The position numbers and the translations under genes are program-made. Below, one piece after another: positions 35,000 to 48,106 of a DNA stretch of 64,000 nucleotides (positions are counted from its first letter, which is position 1; every line of letters starts with the position of its first letter). Below the pieces are notes generated by a model. That model saw only the letters and a list, made by a program, of their open reading frames with translations, did not search any database and had not been told where the DNA came from. The DNA comes from Lutibacter oceani (GTDB taxonomy: Bacteria > Bacteroidota > Bacteroidia > Flavobacteriales > Flavobacteriaceae): NCBI RefSeq assembly GCF_003384935.1, contig NZ_QTTQ01000010.1:558001-622000 (forward strand), given 5' to 3'.

Positions 35000-37369
35000 A
35001 TGAAAAAAACTTTTCAACTGTTAATTCTTTGTCCATTTATACTATTTTTTAGTTGCAAAACAACAACTAAAGAACAAGAAAATTTAATTCCTGAACAAGT
35101 TTTATGGTACACCTCACCTGCTGAAAACTGGGACAATGCATTACCAGTTGGAAATGGTCGTTTAGGAGCGATGGTTTTTGGAAATCCAATAAATGAACGC
35201 ATTCAGTTAAATGAAGATTCAATGTGGTCGGGTGGTCCAGAATGGGGAAATTCTAAAGGAACACCAAAAGATTTAGCTGAAATAAGAAACTTAATAAAAA
35301 CTGGAAATGTTCATTTGGCAGACAGTTTAATAGTTGAACGTTTTTCATATAAATGGGTTGCTAGGTCGCATCAAACAATGGGAGATTTATTTATCAATTT
35401 TGATACAAAAGAACCTACAAATTATAAAAGAGAATTAAACTTAAACAATGCGTTTACAGAAGCAAGTTATAAAATAGATGGTTTTGATGTTTCTCAAAAA
35501 ATATTTTCCTCTGCTGCAGATGATGTTTTAGTGGTAAAAATTAGCACAACAAACCCTAACGGATTGAACTACAAGCTATTATTGAGCAGACCGGATGACA
35601 ACGGACATAAAACCGTTGTAGTTTCCACTCCAACAGATAATACCATTAAAATGAACGGAATGGTAACTCAATATGCAGGAATGGTGCATTCCATTCCTGT
35701 TGAAGTTGCTCATGGAGTTAAATTTGAAACCGTTTTACAAGTTCAAAATAACTCGGGAACTATTCAACAAATTGAAGGTGGTTTATCTTTGAAAAATGTA
35801 AGTGATACTACCATTTATATTGTTTGCAACACTTCTTTTTACTTTGATAATTATGAAGAAAAAAATAGTGAAGCTCTTCAAAAGTTAAATGCAACCACTT
35901 ATAAAGCAATTTTAAACAATCATATTAAAGATTATCAAAATTTATTTAACAGAACAACACTGGATTTAGGAAATCACGAACTGGATTCTTTACCTACAAA
36001 TGAGCGATTAACTTTAGTTAAAGAAGGTAAAGAAGACATCGATTTATCTAAAAAACTATTTGATTATGGACGGTATTTATTAATTTCAAGTTCCAGATAT
36101 GGTACAAATCCAGCTAATTTACAAGGTATTTGGAATGAACATATAAATGCTCCATGGAATGCTGATTATCATTTAAATATCAATTTACAAATGAATTATT
36201 GGTTGGCAGATGTTACCAATTTAAGTGAATGCCACGAACCCTTATTTGATTTAACTGACAGGTTGATTGAAAGAGGTAAAATTTTAGCAAAAGAACAATA
36301 TGGAATGAACGGAACAGTTGCCCACCAAACTACAGATATTTGGGGAGCACCATGGATGCGAGCTGCAAAACCTTATTGGGGTTCCTGGATACATGGCGGT
36401 GGCTGGATTGCACAACATTATTGGGAACATTTCAGGTTTACTCAAGACACCGTTTTTTTACGCGAAAGAGCCTATCCTGCAATAAAAGCCTATGCTGAAT
36501 TTTATGCCGATTGGTTGGTTTTAGATGAAAGAGATCAAACATTAATTTCAACCCCTGAAACATCCCCTGAAAATTCATATTTGGCCGCAGATGGCAAACC
36601 TGCTGCCGTTTCAAATGGAAATGCAATGGGACATCAAATTATTGGTGAAGTATTTGACAATGCACTAGCATCTGCTAAAATACTAGGTATCGATGATGAT
36701 TTCACCAAAAACATCAAAGAAAAAAGAGCACAATTACACGCTGGAATTAAAATAGGTTCAGACGGCAGATTAATGGAATGGGATAGAGAATACGACGAAC
36801 CGGAAAAAGGACATCGTCATATTTCGCATTTATATGCCTTACATCCAGGAGATGATATCACAAGTGAAAATCCTGAATTATTTGAAGCTGCAAAAAAAAC
36901 AATTCAATATAGATTAGATAATGGTGGTGCTGGTCCTGGCTGGAGCCGGGCTTGGATCATCAACTTTTTTGCGCGATTGTTAGATAAAAATGCAGTTGAA
37001 GAAAATATTAACTTATTTATGCAACGTTCTCTTTATGGTAACTTACTAGACGTGCATCCTCCTTTTCAAATTGATGGAAATTTTGGCTTTACAGCAGGAG
37101 TTGCCGAAGCATTATTGCAATCACATGAAGGTTTCTTAAGAATTTTACCTGCTTTACCTGACAATTGGAAAAACGGCACAATAAAAGGACTAAAAGCACG
37201 TGGAAATATTACTGTAGATATCGTTTGGAAAGATGGCAAATTACTAAAATTAACTTTAACTTCTATAACTGATGAAAGTGTTAAAGTTAAATATGATGCT
37301 ATTGAAACTGATGTTTTACTCGTAAAAAATGTGCCCTACATTCTTAACCTTCATCTAAAAAAAATATAA
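35000..37369 (+). CDS. GH95 alpha-L-fucosidase-type enzyme, lipoprotein
   Basis: The 789-residue lipoprotein (ILFFSC) has the GH95 signature from its N-terminus: WDNALPVGNGRLGAMVFG and QLNEDSMWSGGP. The (alpha/alpha)6 barrel follows with NLQGIWNEHINAPWNADYH, NINLQMNYW and HRHISHLYALHPG, and the C-terminal beta domain ends the protein. GH95 enzymes are inverting and remove alpha-1,2-linked L-fucose, and some remove L-galactose, from plant xyloglucan side chains. Beside GH2 and GH31 this points to fucogalactoxyloglucan. The following SDR gene starts 9 bases later and may handle the released sugar. Confidence 0.9.
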   Translation: MKKTFQLLILCPFILFFSCKTTTKEQENLIPEQVLWYTSPAENWDNALPVGNGRLGAMVFGNPINERIQLNEDSMWSGGPEWGNSKGTPKDLAEIRNLIKTGNVHLADSLIVERFSYKWVARSHQTMGDLFINFDTKEPTNYKRELNLNNAFTEASYKIDGFDVSQKIFSSAADDVLVVKISTTNPNGLNYKLLLSRPDDNGHKTVVVSTPTDNTIKMNGMVTQYAGMVHSIPVEVAHGVKFETVLQVQNNSGTIQQIEGGLSLKNVSDTTIYIVCNTSFYFDNYEEKNSEALQKLNATTYKAILNNHIKDYQNLFNRTTLDLGNHELDSLPTNERLTLVKEGKEDIDLSKKLFDYGRYLLISSSRYGTNPANLQGIWNEHINAPWNADYHLNINLQMNYWLADVTNLSECHEPLFDLTDRLIERGKILAKEQYGMNGTVAHQTTDIWGAPWMRAAKPYWGSWIHGGGWIAQHYWEHFRFTQDTVFLRERAYPAIKAYAEFYADWLVLDERDQTLISTPETSPENSYLAADGKPAAVSNGNAMGHQIIGEVFDNALASAKILGIDDDFTKNIKEKRAQLHAGIKIGSDGRLMEWDREYDEPEKGHRHISHLYALHPGDDITSENPELFEAAKKTIQYRLDNGGAGPGWSRAWIINFFARLLDKNAVEENINLFMQRSLYGNLLDVHPPFQIDGNFGFTAGVAEALLQSHEGFLRILPALPDNWKNGTIKGLKARGNITVDIVWKDGKLLKLTLTSITDESVKVKYDAIETDVLLVKNVPYILNLHLKKI

Positions 37370-37378
37370 ACTTAGGGT

Positions 37379-41325
<3,947 letters not shown>

Positions 41326-41336
41326 ACTAGTTTTAA

Positions 41337-42269
41337 CTAATCCATTAAATTATTAATCTTTAACCAGTTTTCACAGTCTTTGGCCCAAAATTGGCTGGTA
41401 CTTTTTACTCCTAATCCAAAACCGTGACCACCTTGTTGATATAAATGTATTTCCGCAAAAACCCCATTATTTTTTAAAGCTAAATAATAATTTATACTAT
41501 TTTCAACTGGAACTGAACCATCATCGGTTGCGTGAACTAAAAATGTTTTTGGAGTTTCAGCATTTACCTGCTTTTCATTTGAATATTTTACCGTTATTTC
41601 TTTTGAAGCATCTTCACCTAATAAATTATTTTTAGAACCATTATGGGTAGTTCCTTCTTCCATTGAGATTACTGGATAAATTAATATTGAAAAATTTGGC
41701 TTTGCACTGGTGCTATCGGAAACCTTATACACATTTTGGTTGTAATGTGTTGCTAATGTTGAGGCTAAATGTCCACCAGCTGAAAATCCCATAATACCAA
41801 TTTTATCTGAATCAATACTATATTTTTTAGCATTTCGTCTTACAAATCGTAAGGCTTCTTGTGCATCTTGTAAAGGTCCAATTGTTTTATCTTGCATAAT
41901 TAAATCGCTAGGTAATCTGTATTTTAAAACAAATGCTGTTATTCCTAAAGTATTAAACCATTGTGCAACTTTATAACCTTCTTTATTTATTGCTAAATGA
42001 GAATATCCTCCACCCGGACAAATTACAACGGCTGTTCCAGTTGCAATTGTTTCTTTAGGTAAAAAAACCGAAAGTGTTGGATTTGAAACTTTACTTGTGT
42101 TATTTAGGATTCCCTCTTTAAAAATCTCAACTTCTTTATAATCATCATTTATTATTGAACCTGGAATTGTTGTTTTCCATAACGGAACTACTACATTTTG
42201 TGCATTTAACATATTATTAAACCCAATACTTAAAACTAAAACCCAACAATATTTTTTTAAATTTCTCAT
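41337..42269 (-). CDS. Alpha/beta-hydrolase carbohydrate esterase, secreted
   Basis: The 310-residue protein has a signal peptide (about 1-24, NMLNAQ) and an alpha/beta-hydrolase fold of the acetyl-xylan-esterase/BD-FAE type. The oxyanion block CPGGGYSHLA precedes the nucleophile elbow GFSAGGH (Ser163); the acid and histidine are in ATDDGSVP and QQGGHGFGLG. Relatives remove acetyl groups from hemicellulose or pectin. It is the last gene of the minus-strand pectin operon, 22 bases after GH28, so an acetylated pectin fragment is the likely substrate. Confidence 0.82.
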   Translation of the reverse strand: MRNLKKYCWVLVLSIGFNNMLNAQNVVVPLWKTTIPGSIINDDYKEVEIFKEGILNNTSKVSNPTLSVFLPKETIATGTAVVICPGGGYSHLAINKEGYKVAQWFNTLGITAFVLKYRLPSDLIMQDKTIGPLQDAQEALRFVRRNAKKYSIDSDKIGIMGFSAGGHLASTLATHYNQNVYKVSDSTSAKPNFSILIYPVISMEEGTTHNGSKNNLLGEDASKEITVKYSNEKQVNAETPKTFLVHATDDGSVPVENSINYYLALKNNGVFAEIHLYQQGGHGFGLGVKSTSQFWAKDCENWLKINNLMD

Positions 42270-42291
42270 AATTTATTTTATAATAATGTAT

Positions 42292-43650
42292 TTAATGCAC
42301 TGAACTTGGAACTCCTTGCTTTTCTCCAATTACAACTTCATTAAATAACACATTTTTGGTATTTATTAAGGTCATACCATTTTTTGCAGATTTAATTGTA
42401 ATGTTGTCTAATGTAATATTTTCAACTTTACTAGTTGGATTTCCTTCAATTACTATTCCTGCATTTGAAGCTGCTATACACGAAATGTTAGAAATTGAAA
42501 TATCAGTTATTTTTGAAGGAAACAAACCACTACCTTCTCCATGGTAATTTGAGGTCATATAAATACAATCTTCCACTTCTCCAAAATCTATATTTGTTAC
42601 ATAAATATCTTTTATATAGCCTCCTCTATCAGAATTGGTTTTAATATAAATACCACGCTTTAAATATCCTATCGCCCTGCAATTATTTACATATACATTT
42701 CTAACTCCTGCAGACATTTCACTACCAATTACCAACGCATGCAAACCTTTAAATTCACAATTTTTAATTACTATATTTTCTGAAGGCATTGTAGTATTAC
42801 TTCTACCCTCAGTATCTCTTCCTGCTTTAATTGCAATATTATCATCACTATTATTAAACTGTATATTTTCAATTAAAACATCACTGGAATATTCAATATC
42901 CAAACCGTCGTTATTATTATTTTGTGCATTGTATCTAATTCCACGTAATGTAATACTTTTAGATTTTAATAAATGTACGCACCAAAAAGGTGAATCTTCT
43001 ATTTTAACACCTTCAATAAGTATGTTTTTTGAGTTTACAAATTGAATAAGTTGTGGACGTAAAAAATGCCCTTCCCCAAAAACCCTCTCTTTTATTGGAG
43101 TACTTTTATGATTCATTTCTCTACTTAATTGCTTGTCGTTTTCTTCAAATGGCTTCCATTGTATCCAGGTATCTTTTGCTTCACCATCAATAATACCACT
43201 TCCTGTAATTGCTATATTTTTAAGACTATTTCCATAAATTAAAGGACTGTAATTGTAAAGCATGGTTCCTTCCCAACTAGTTAAAACAAGCGGGTAATCT
43301 TTTGGGTTTGAACCAAATCTAATTTTAGCACCCTCTTCTAAATGTAATTCTACATTACTTACAAAATGAATTGGACCGTTAATTGTATAAACACCTTTTG
43401 GGACAATTATTTTACCTCCATTTCTTTTTTCACACGCTTTCATTGCTTTATCAAACGCACGTTTACAATTTGTAAGCGAATCTCCTTTAGCTCCAAATTG
43501 TGTAACACTTACTTTATAAGATGGAATTTGAGGCAAACTAATATTATTAATTATTTGCTGTATGTTAAAATCATTATTGTTTACTTTTTTTTGAGAAAAC
43601 AATACATTGAAAAATAAAATTGTTACAATATAAAGAAGACTGTTTTTCAT
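42292..43650 (-). CDS. GH28 polygalacturonase-family enzyme, secreted
   Basis: The 452-residue protein has a signal peptide (about 1-19) and a right-handed beta-helix. VTQFGAKGDSLTNCKRAFDKA (split here as VTQFGAKGDS and CKRAFDKA) opens the GH28 domain. The catalytic region reads NNDGLDIEYSSDV, then SDDNIAIKAGRD, LHALVIGSEMSAG and RGIYIKT. These correspond to the NTDG, DD, GHG and RIK motifs, with N-N-D-G and a loosened G-L-H-A as variants. The variants are common in exo-acting or rhamnogalacturonan-specific members. It hydrolyses galacturonide bonds of pectin, and its gene starts 2 bases after the CE12 stop. Confidence 0.88.
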   Translation of the reverse strand: MKNSLLYIVTILFFNVLFSQKKVNNNDFNIQQIINNISLPQIPSYKVSVTQFGAKGDSLTNCKRAFDKAMKACEKRNGGKIIVPKGVYTINGPIHFVSNVELHLEEGAKIRFGSNPKDYPLVLTSWEGTMLYNYSPLIYGNSLKNIAITGSGIIDGEAKDTWIQWKPFEENDKQLSREMNHKSTPIKERVFGEGHFLRPQLIQFVNSKNILIEGVKIEDSPFWCVHLLKSKSITLRGIRYNAQNNNNDGLDIEYSSDVLIENIQFNNSDDNIAIKAGRDTEGRSNTTMPSENIVIKNCEFKGLHALVIGSEMSAGVRNVYVNNCRAIGYLKRGIYIKTNSDRGGYIKDIYVTNIDFGEVEDCIYMTSNYHGEGSGLFPSKITDISISNISCIAASNAGIVIEGNPTSKVENITLDNITIKSAKNGMTLINTKNVLFNEVVIGEKQGVPSSVH

Positions 43651-43652
43651 AC

Positions 43653-44423
43653 TTATTTAATGTATTCTTTCAATTTTAAATTAGATTTTTTTATTGCTTC
43701 TATAACTAGTTTAGAAACTTCTGTTGCTCCTAATTCAGACAAATGTGTATCATCATGTTTTGCCTCATTATAATACGAATTTTCACCAGCTTCAAAGTGC
43801 AAATGCAACTTTTTTGAGTTTTCTACTCCGTACGATTCCTCTAATTGCTCAGTTAAATATTGAAGATCTACAAATGTTACATTAAATTCATTTGCAACTA
43901 AACGTACTTCTAAAGGATAAACTCCATGTGTGTCTACCAAAGTTCCATATTCATTAAATTTTCTTCTAACTATTGATGAAAATAATACTGGAATTGCACC
44001 TTTTTTTCGAGTTTCTGAAACAAATTTTATTAAATTATTTCTGTACGCCGTATGTGGATTTGTATAACGCTTTGGATCTTTTTCTTTTTGATCATTATGA
44101 CCAAACTGAATTAAAACATAATCGCCTTTTTTTAGTGTTTTTAGCACGGCTTCCCACTTATTTTCAGCAATAAAACTTCGGGTACTTCTTCCGTTTACAG
44201 CTCTATTATCAATACTCACATTTGAATTAAAAAATTGAGGTAAAACTTGTACCCAACCATGTTCTGGATTTTCTGATGGATTTTTTTTATTTGCCATTGT
44301 TGAATCTCCAATGGCATAAATAGTTATTTGCTGCTGAGCTTTAATTTTTTGTTGATTTTCTTGTATTTTACAAGATTGAAAAACAACTAAAAAAATAATA
44401 ACAGAAAGTTTAAAATGCTTCAT
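43653..44423 (-). CDS. Rhamnogalacturonan acetylesterase (CE12-like SGNH), lipoprotein
   Basis: The start at 44423 (MKHFKLSVII) is preferred to an upstream in-frame ATG at 44456 because it gives a lipoprotein signal VVFQSC (Cys18) and only a 14-base overlap with the upstream gene. The protein is then 256 residues. SGNH blocks are IYAIGDSTMAN (Ser41), NRAVNGRSTRSF, LIQFGHNDQKEKDP and HDDTHLSELGA. This set is that of rhamnogalacturonan acetylesterases, which remove acetyl groups from the galacturonic acid of rhamnogalacturonan I. It lies between PL10-CE8 and GH28 in the operon. Confidence 0.87.
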   Translation of the reverse strand: MKHFKLSVIIFLVVFQSCKIQENQQKIKAQQQITIYAIGDSTMANKKNPSENPEHGWVQVLPQFFNSNVSIDNRAVNGRSTRSFIAENKWEAVLKTLKKGDYVLIQFGHNDQKEKDPKRYTNPHTAYRNNLIKFVSETRKKGAIPVLFSSIVRRKFNEYGTLVDTHGVYPLEVRLVANEFNVTFVDLQYLTEQLEESYGVENSKKLHLHFEAGENSYYNEAKHDDTHLSELGATEVSKLVIEAIKKSNLKLKEYIK

Positions 44424-46446
44424 ACCATTCCTTTTTTGAAGTTTTTTTGTATTCACCTAAAATATTGTTTAAAGTATATTTTTTTGCTGCCGATTTTTTT
44501 AATTGATGCGACCAACTTACTCTTTTAGTATTATTTGCTCCTTCACCCTGTGAATTATATTCAGCGTAAAATGATTTTTTTTCAGCTTCATTTTTATTCC
44601 AATTATGCCAACCTTCTGGTAAAATATGTGTACTCATTTCACAGTTTATATAAACTGTTTTAGCATAAATTCGCCAAGGTCTTCCTAAATAAACTTTAGT
44701 TACATTTTCATCAGCAGTAAGTTTGCAGTTTTTAAATACAAACCCAAAGCTTTGATTTTCAGGAGTTGAAGCGGCTGTAATGTATGAATCTGATTTAGAA
44801 TTGATAGTGCAATTTTTAAATAGTACTGTTGCTTCGCCAAAAATAAAATCGGTAGTCCCTTCAATGTAGCAATTGTTAAAATATTGTTTAAAACCTTCTC
44901 CAGTAGTGTAAAGCGTATCTTGATTTCCTAAAATATTACAATTATTAATATAACTGCGATTTGCATTTACCGACAATGCAACCGCTTGTCCTACTGCTCC
45001 AGCTGTATTTTTTATGGTTAAATTAGTTGCGTAAAAATCATCTCCTTCAACCAACATTGTTGAAGTATGGAAAGTACTGTTTCTACCTAAGTTAATTTTA
45101 TCGAAATAATTATTATACGTTATAATGGTTTTTTCTTTACTTTCACCAATTAAAGATACTTTTGTATTCCAATCATATACGTGAATTTTTTCATTATAAA
45201 CACCATTTTTTATGTTAATAATTACTCTTTTATATGGAAAAGATTTTGAATTATTAATTGCTTCTTGAATACTTAAATAATCTCCAGTTCCATCTTTAGA
45301 AACAACTACGTTATATTCATTATTTAGTTTTTTTTTTACTGTTTCCTTTTTAGCTGTTGAAACTAAATATTTTTTTTCCCATCTCGCATATTTTTTAAAA
45401 ACCTCTTTTGGTTCATTGGTGTACCAAGCATAACCATTTCTACGTTCAGCACCAATTTCGGCTAAAGAATATTTTTTAATTCCATCACGATCACAAAAAA
45501 ATGGTTTATTAGTATCCAATTCCATAAAACGCGCCCAAATTGGTTTTGCATTTTTATCTGGAACCATAATTTTATTAATAATTTTACCTTTTTCATTGTA
45601 AACTCGGTCTTCGCGAAGTCCATTAATTTGAACTTTTTCAAACCATTTTACAGCACTTACAATAGCAGTTTTAATTTCCTCAGATGGATTTTCAATAGTC
45701 ATTAACAACAAAACTATTTTTGCTGATTCTTTTCCACTTAATGAAGGAAGTTCATAAGCTCTTGCTTTAGCAGGTAACAATGTTTCCTTATCATGTTGCG
45801 CGCACCAACTTGTTAAAACACCATGCTGTTTGTATTGCGTTTTCACAATACAATCAATCCCTTTCTCAAAAGCTATTTCAGCTCTTTTAACTATTACTTC
45901 TGTTGGTTTTATTGAAAAATAATCTGTTTTATTTTTTATTTCTTCAAGTACTTGAAGAATGTTCACCATAGAATTATCATTGTAAGTAATATGGGTATAA
46001 TATCCTTTTTTTAATGGATAAAACTGAGGCCAACCTCCATTTTCATATTGCGCTTGTAAAATATAATCTAAACCTAACAAAAAAGCATTTTTATAGCGTT
46101 CGTCTGGAACTTGCCTATACATTTTAGATAAAAAAAGCATTTCCTGATAAGTTGCACCATTATCTGTTGTACATCCTTTTGTTGAACTTTTTAGTGCTAA
46201 TAATTTTTGTTTTTCATCATTAGAAAGCGGTTGTTGCATTTGAATATTTTTTGGCCATCCGCCAATATTTCTTTGGTATAACAAAACATTTTCAGCTATT
46301 TCCTTGGCTTCATTTGAAGCAAACCAGGAACCTTCTTCCATATTTGTTATACTTTCCCACTTTTTGTCGTGAACTTGAGAATAAAAATTTGAACTTGCAA
46401 TACAAGTAACAAATAATAATATTATATTTCTTTTTAAATAATTCAT
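44410..46446 (-). CDS. PL10 pectate lyase - CE8 pectin methylesterase fusion, secreted
   Basis: The 678-residue protein has a signal peptide (about 1-24) and two catalytic modules. The first (about 30-350) is a PL10 pectate lyase (alpha/alpha)3 toroid with GGWPKNIQ, DNGATYQEMLFLSKMY, ENGGWPQFYPL and GYAWYTNEP. The second (about 375-665) is a CE8 beta-helix with DGTGDYLSIQEAI, acid/base Asp in GNQDTLY, nucleophile Asp in GTTDFIFG, and YLGRPWR. The esterase would strip methyl groups and so create the unesterified pectate that the lyase needs. Its gene starts 7 bases after the GH43 stop. Confidence 0.88.
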   Translation of the reverse strand: MNYLKRNIILLFVTCIASSNFYSQVHDKKWESITNMEEGSWFASNEAKEIAENVLLYQRNIGGWPKNIQMQQPLSNDEKQKLLALKSSTKGCTTDNGATYQEMLFLSKMYRQVPDERYKNAFLLGLDYILQAQYENGGWPQFYPLKKGYYTHITYNDNSMVNILQVLEEIKNKTDYFSIKPTEVIVKRAEIAFEKGIDCIVKTQYKQHGVLTSWCAQHDKETLLPAKARAYELPSLSGKESAKIVLLLMTIENPSEEIKTAIVSAVKWFEKVQINGLREDRVYNEKGKIINKIMVPDKNAKPIWARFMELDTNKPFFCDRDGIKKYSLAEIGAERRNGYAWYTNEPKEVFKKYARWEKKYLVSTAKKETVKKKLNNEYNVVVSKDGTGDYLSIQEAINNSKSFPYKRVIINIKNGVYNEKIHVYDWNTKVSLIGESKEKTIITYNNYFDKINLGRNSTFHTSTMLVEGDDFYATNLTIKNTAGAVGQAVALSVNANRSYINNCNILGNQDTLYTTGEGFKQYFNNCYIEGTTDFIFGEATVLFKNCTINSKSDSYITAASTPENQSFGFVFKNCKLTADENVTKVYLGRPWRIYAKTVYINCEMSTHILPEGWHNWNKNEAEKKSFYAEYNSQGEGANNTKRVSWSHQLKKSAAKKYTLNNILGEYKKTSKKEWYEAF

Positions 46447-46453
46447 TTTTTAT

Positions 46454-48082
46454 TTATTTAATTATCTTAAAATAATCTACATCAGCATATCCTCCGCGTT
46501 TTGCTTCTTGGGTACTTACACTAAACAAGCCAACTTTTGCTCCAATCCATTTACCTGGTTGTGCTTTAAAAGGTTTTCCAATTTTTTGAAAATTTTTACC
46601 GGTTTCTGAATAGCTAAATTGACATATAGCATCTGGAGCAGAAACCTCTACCTTAAAATAGGCTGTATTTGATTTTAACCTTTTTGTTTTATTTACTATT
46701 TCTTCAGCACCATTAATAGCATTAATAGCTTCGGTTTGCTTAATAAAATAGCCATTTTCATCATGAGAAATACTTAAAGTAGCATAATCCATACCCATAA
46801 TTATTAGTCCCGCTGTTTTACCACTTTTAGCTTCTTCAGAAAATATTGAAATTTTAGTTAAAGCTGTAAAATTAGGAGCCGGAAATTTTTGAAGTAATAA
46901 ATTAGGAACCATCCAAAGATTTTCTGAGTCTTCAACAGACTTAATAGAAAATAATCTCAAGTAATTATTTCCTGGTAATTTAGCATGCCACAAAACATTA
47001 GGATTTGCATTCCACTGCCACTGTAATCCAATATTAAAACCTTCAAAATTATCTGTTTCGGTTGGTGTTACAATTGGATAGGTTTTTCCTACATAAGGTT
47101 TTTTATGAGAAAAAACAGGTTCTCCAATACCATTTCCGTCAAAATCTTGTCCCATTACTGGCCAATCATTTTTCCAAACCATAGGTTGTAAATGTACTAT
47201 ACGTCCGTATGCTTCAATATCTTGAAAGTGATAAAACCAAGATTCGCCATTTGGAGTATCAACCCAAGCACCTTGATGTGGTCCATTTATAGTTGTACTT
47301 CCTTGCTCTAAAACAACTTTTTCTTCATAAGGTCCATATATTTTTTTTGACCTTAAAACAAGTTGCCAACCAGTTGCAACACCACCTGCAGGAGCAAAAA
47401 TATAGTAATATCCATTTCGTTTATAAAATTTTGCACCTTCAACCGTATCGTTATTTCCGTGACCATCAAACACATGAATTCCGCTATCTATTACTTTAGT
47501 TCCTTCAGAGTTCATTTTATTAACCGTTAATAAACTTTTAACACCTGCTCTACTTCCTGCATAGGCATGTACTAAATATGCATCACCATTAGCATCCCAA
47601 AGCGGAGAAGGATCTATAAGTCCTTTTCCTTCCATAACCAAAATAGGACTATCCCAATTTCCATAAGGATCTTTAGTTTTCACCATATAAATACCAAAGT
47701 CTGGATCACCCCAATATATATAAATTTCATTGTTATGATATCTAATACTTGGTGCCCAAACACCGTTACCATGTTGAGGAGTTTTAAACGTTTCAATAGG
47801 TACTTGTTGCTTTAATGCGTGGTTAATTAATTTCCAGTTTACCATATCTTTTGAATGTAATATTGGTAATCCTGGAGTTGCATTAAAGCTTGAAGCTGTC
47901 ATATAATAATCGTCTTCAATTCTCACAACATCAGGGTCGGAATAATCTGCATATAAAATTGGATTTTTATATGTACCATCTCCATTGTCTGCAACCCATA
48001 CCTTTGAAAAATAAGGTTTGTTTTGCGCAAACATTAAAGATGTACTAAAAAGTATTGTAATTAAGAATGAATGAAATTTCAT
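46454..48082 (-). CDS. GH43 glycosidase with C-terminal beta-sandwich, secreted
   Basis: The 542-residue protein has a signal peptide (1-20) and a five-bladed propeller GH43 domain (about 38-330). The base Asp is in ILYADYSDPDVVR, the modulating Asp in GLIDPSPLW and the acid Glu in DTVEGAKFYKR. The C-terminal part (about 345-540) is a concanavalin-like sandwich of the GH43_C2 type found in arabinofuranosidases and beta-xylosidases. In a pectin operon it most likely removes arabinose or a related sugar from rhamnogalacturonan I side chains. The family is clear; the released sugar cannot be read from the sequence. Confidence 0.87.
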   Translation of the reverse strand: MKFHSFLITILFSTSLMFAQNKPYFSKVWVADNGDGTYKNPILYADYSDPDVVRIEDDYYMTASSFNATPGLPILHSKDMVNWKLINHALKQQVPIETFKTPQHGNGVWAPSIRYHNNEIYIYWGDPDFGIYMVKTKDPYGNWDSPILVMEGKGLIDPSPLWDANGDAYLVHAYAGSRAGVKSLLTVNKMNSEGTKVIDSGIHVFDGHGNNDTVEGAKFYKRNGYYYIFAPAGGVATGWQLVLRSKKIYGPYEEKVVLEQGSTTINGPHQGAWVDTPNGESWFYHFQDIEAYGRIVHLQPMVWKNDWPVMGQDFDGNGIGEPVFSHKKPYVGKTYPIVTPTETDNFEGFNIGLQWQWNANPNVLWHAKLPGNNYLRLFSIKSVEDSENLWMVPNLLLQKFPAPNFTALTKISIFSEEAKSGKTAGLIIMGMDYATLSISHDENGYFIKQTEAINAINGAEEIVNKTKRLKSNTAYFKVEVSAPDAICQFSYSETGKNFQKIGKPFKAQPGKWIGAKVGLFSVSTQEAKRGGYADVDYFKIIK

Positions 48083-48106
48083 TTAATATTACTTTGTTAT
48101 TTGTGT

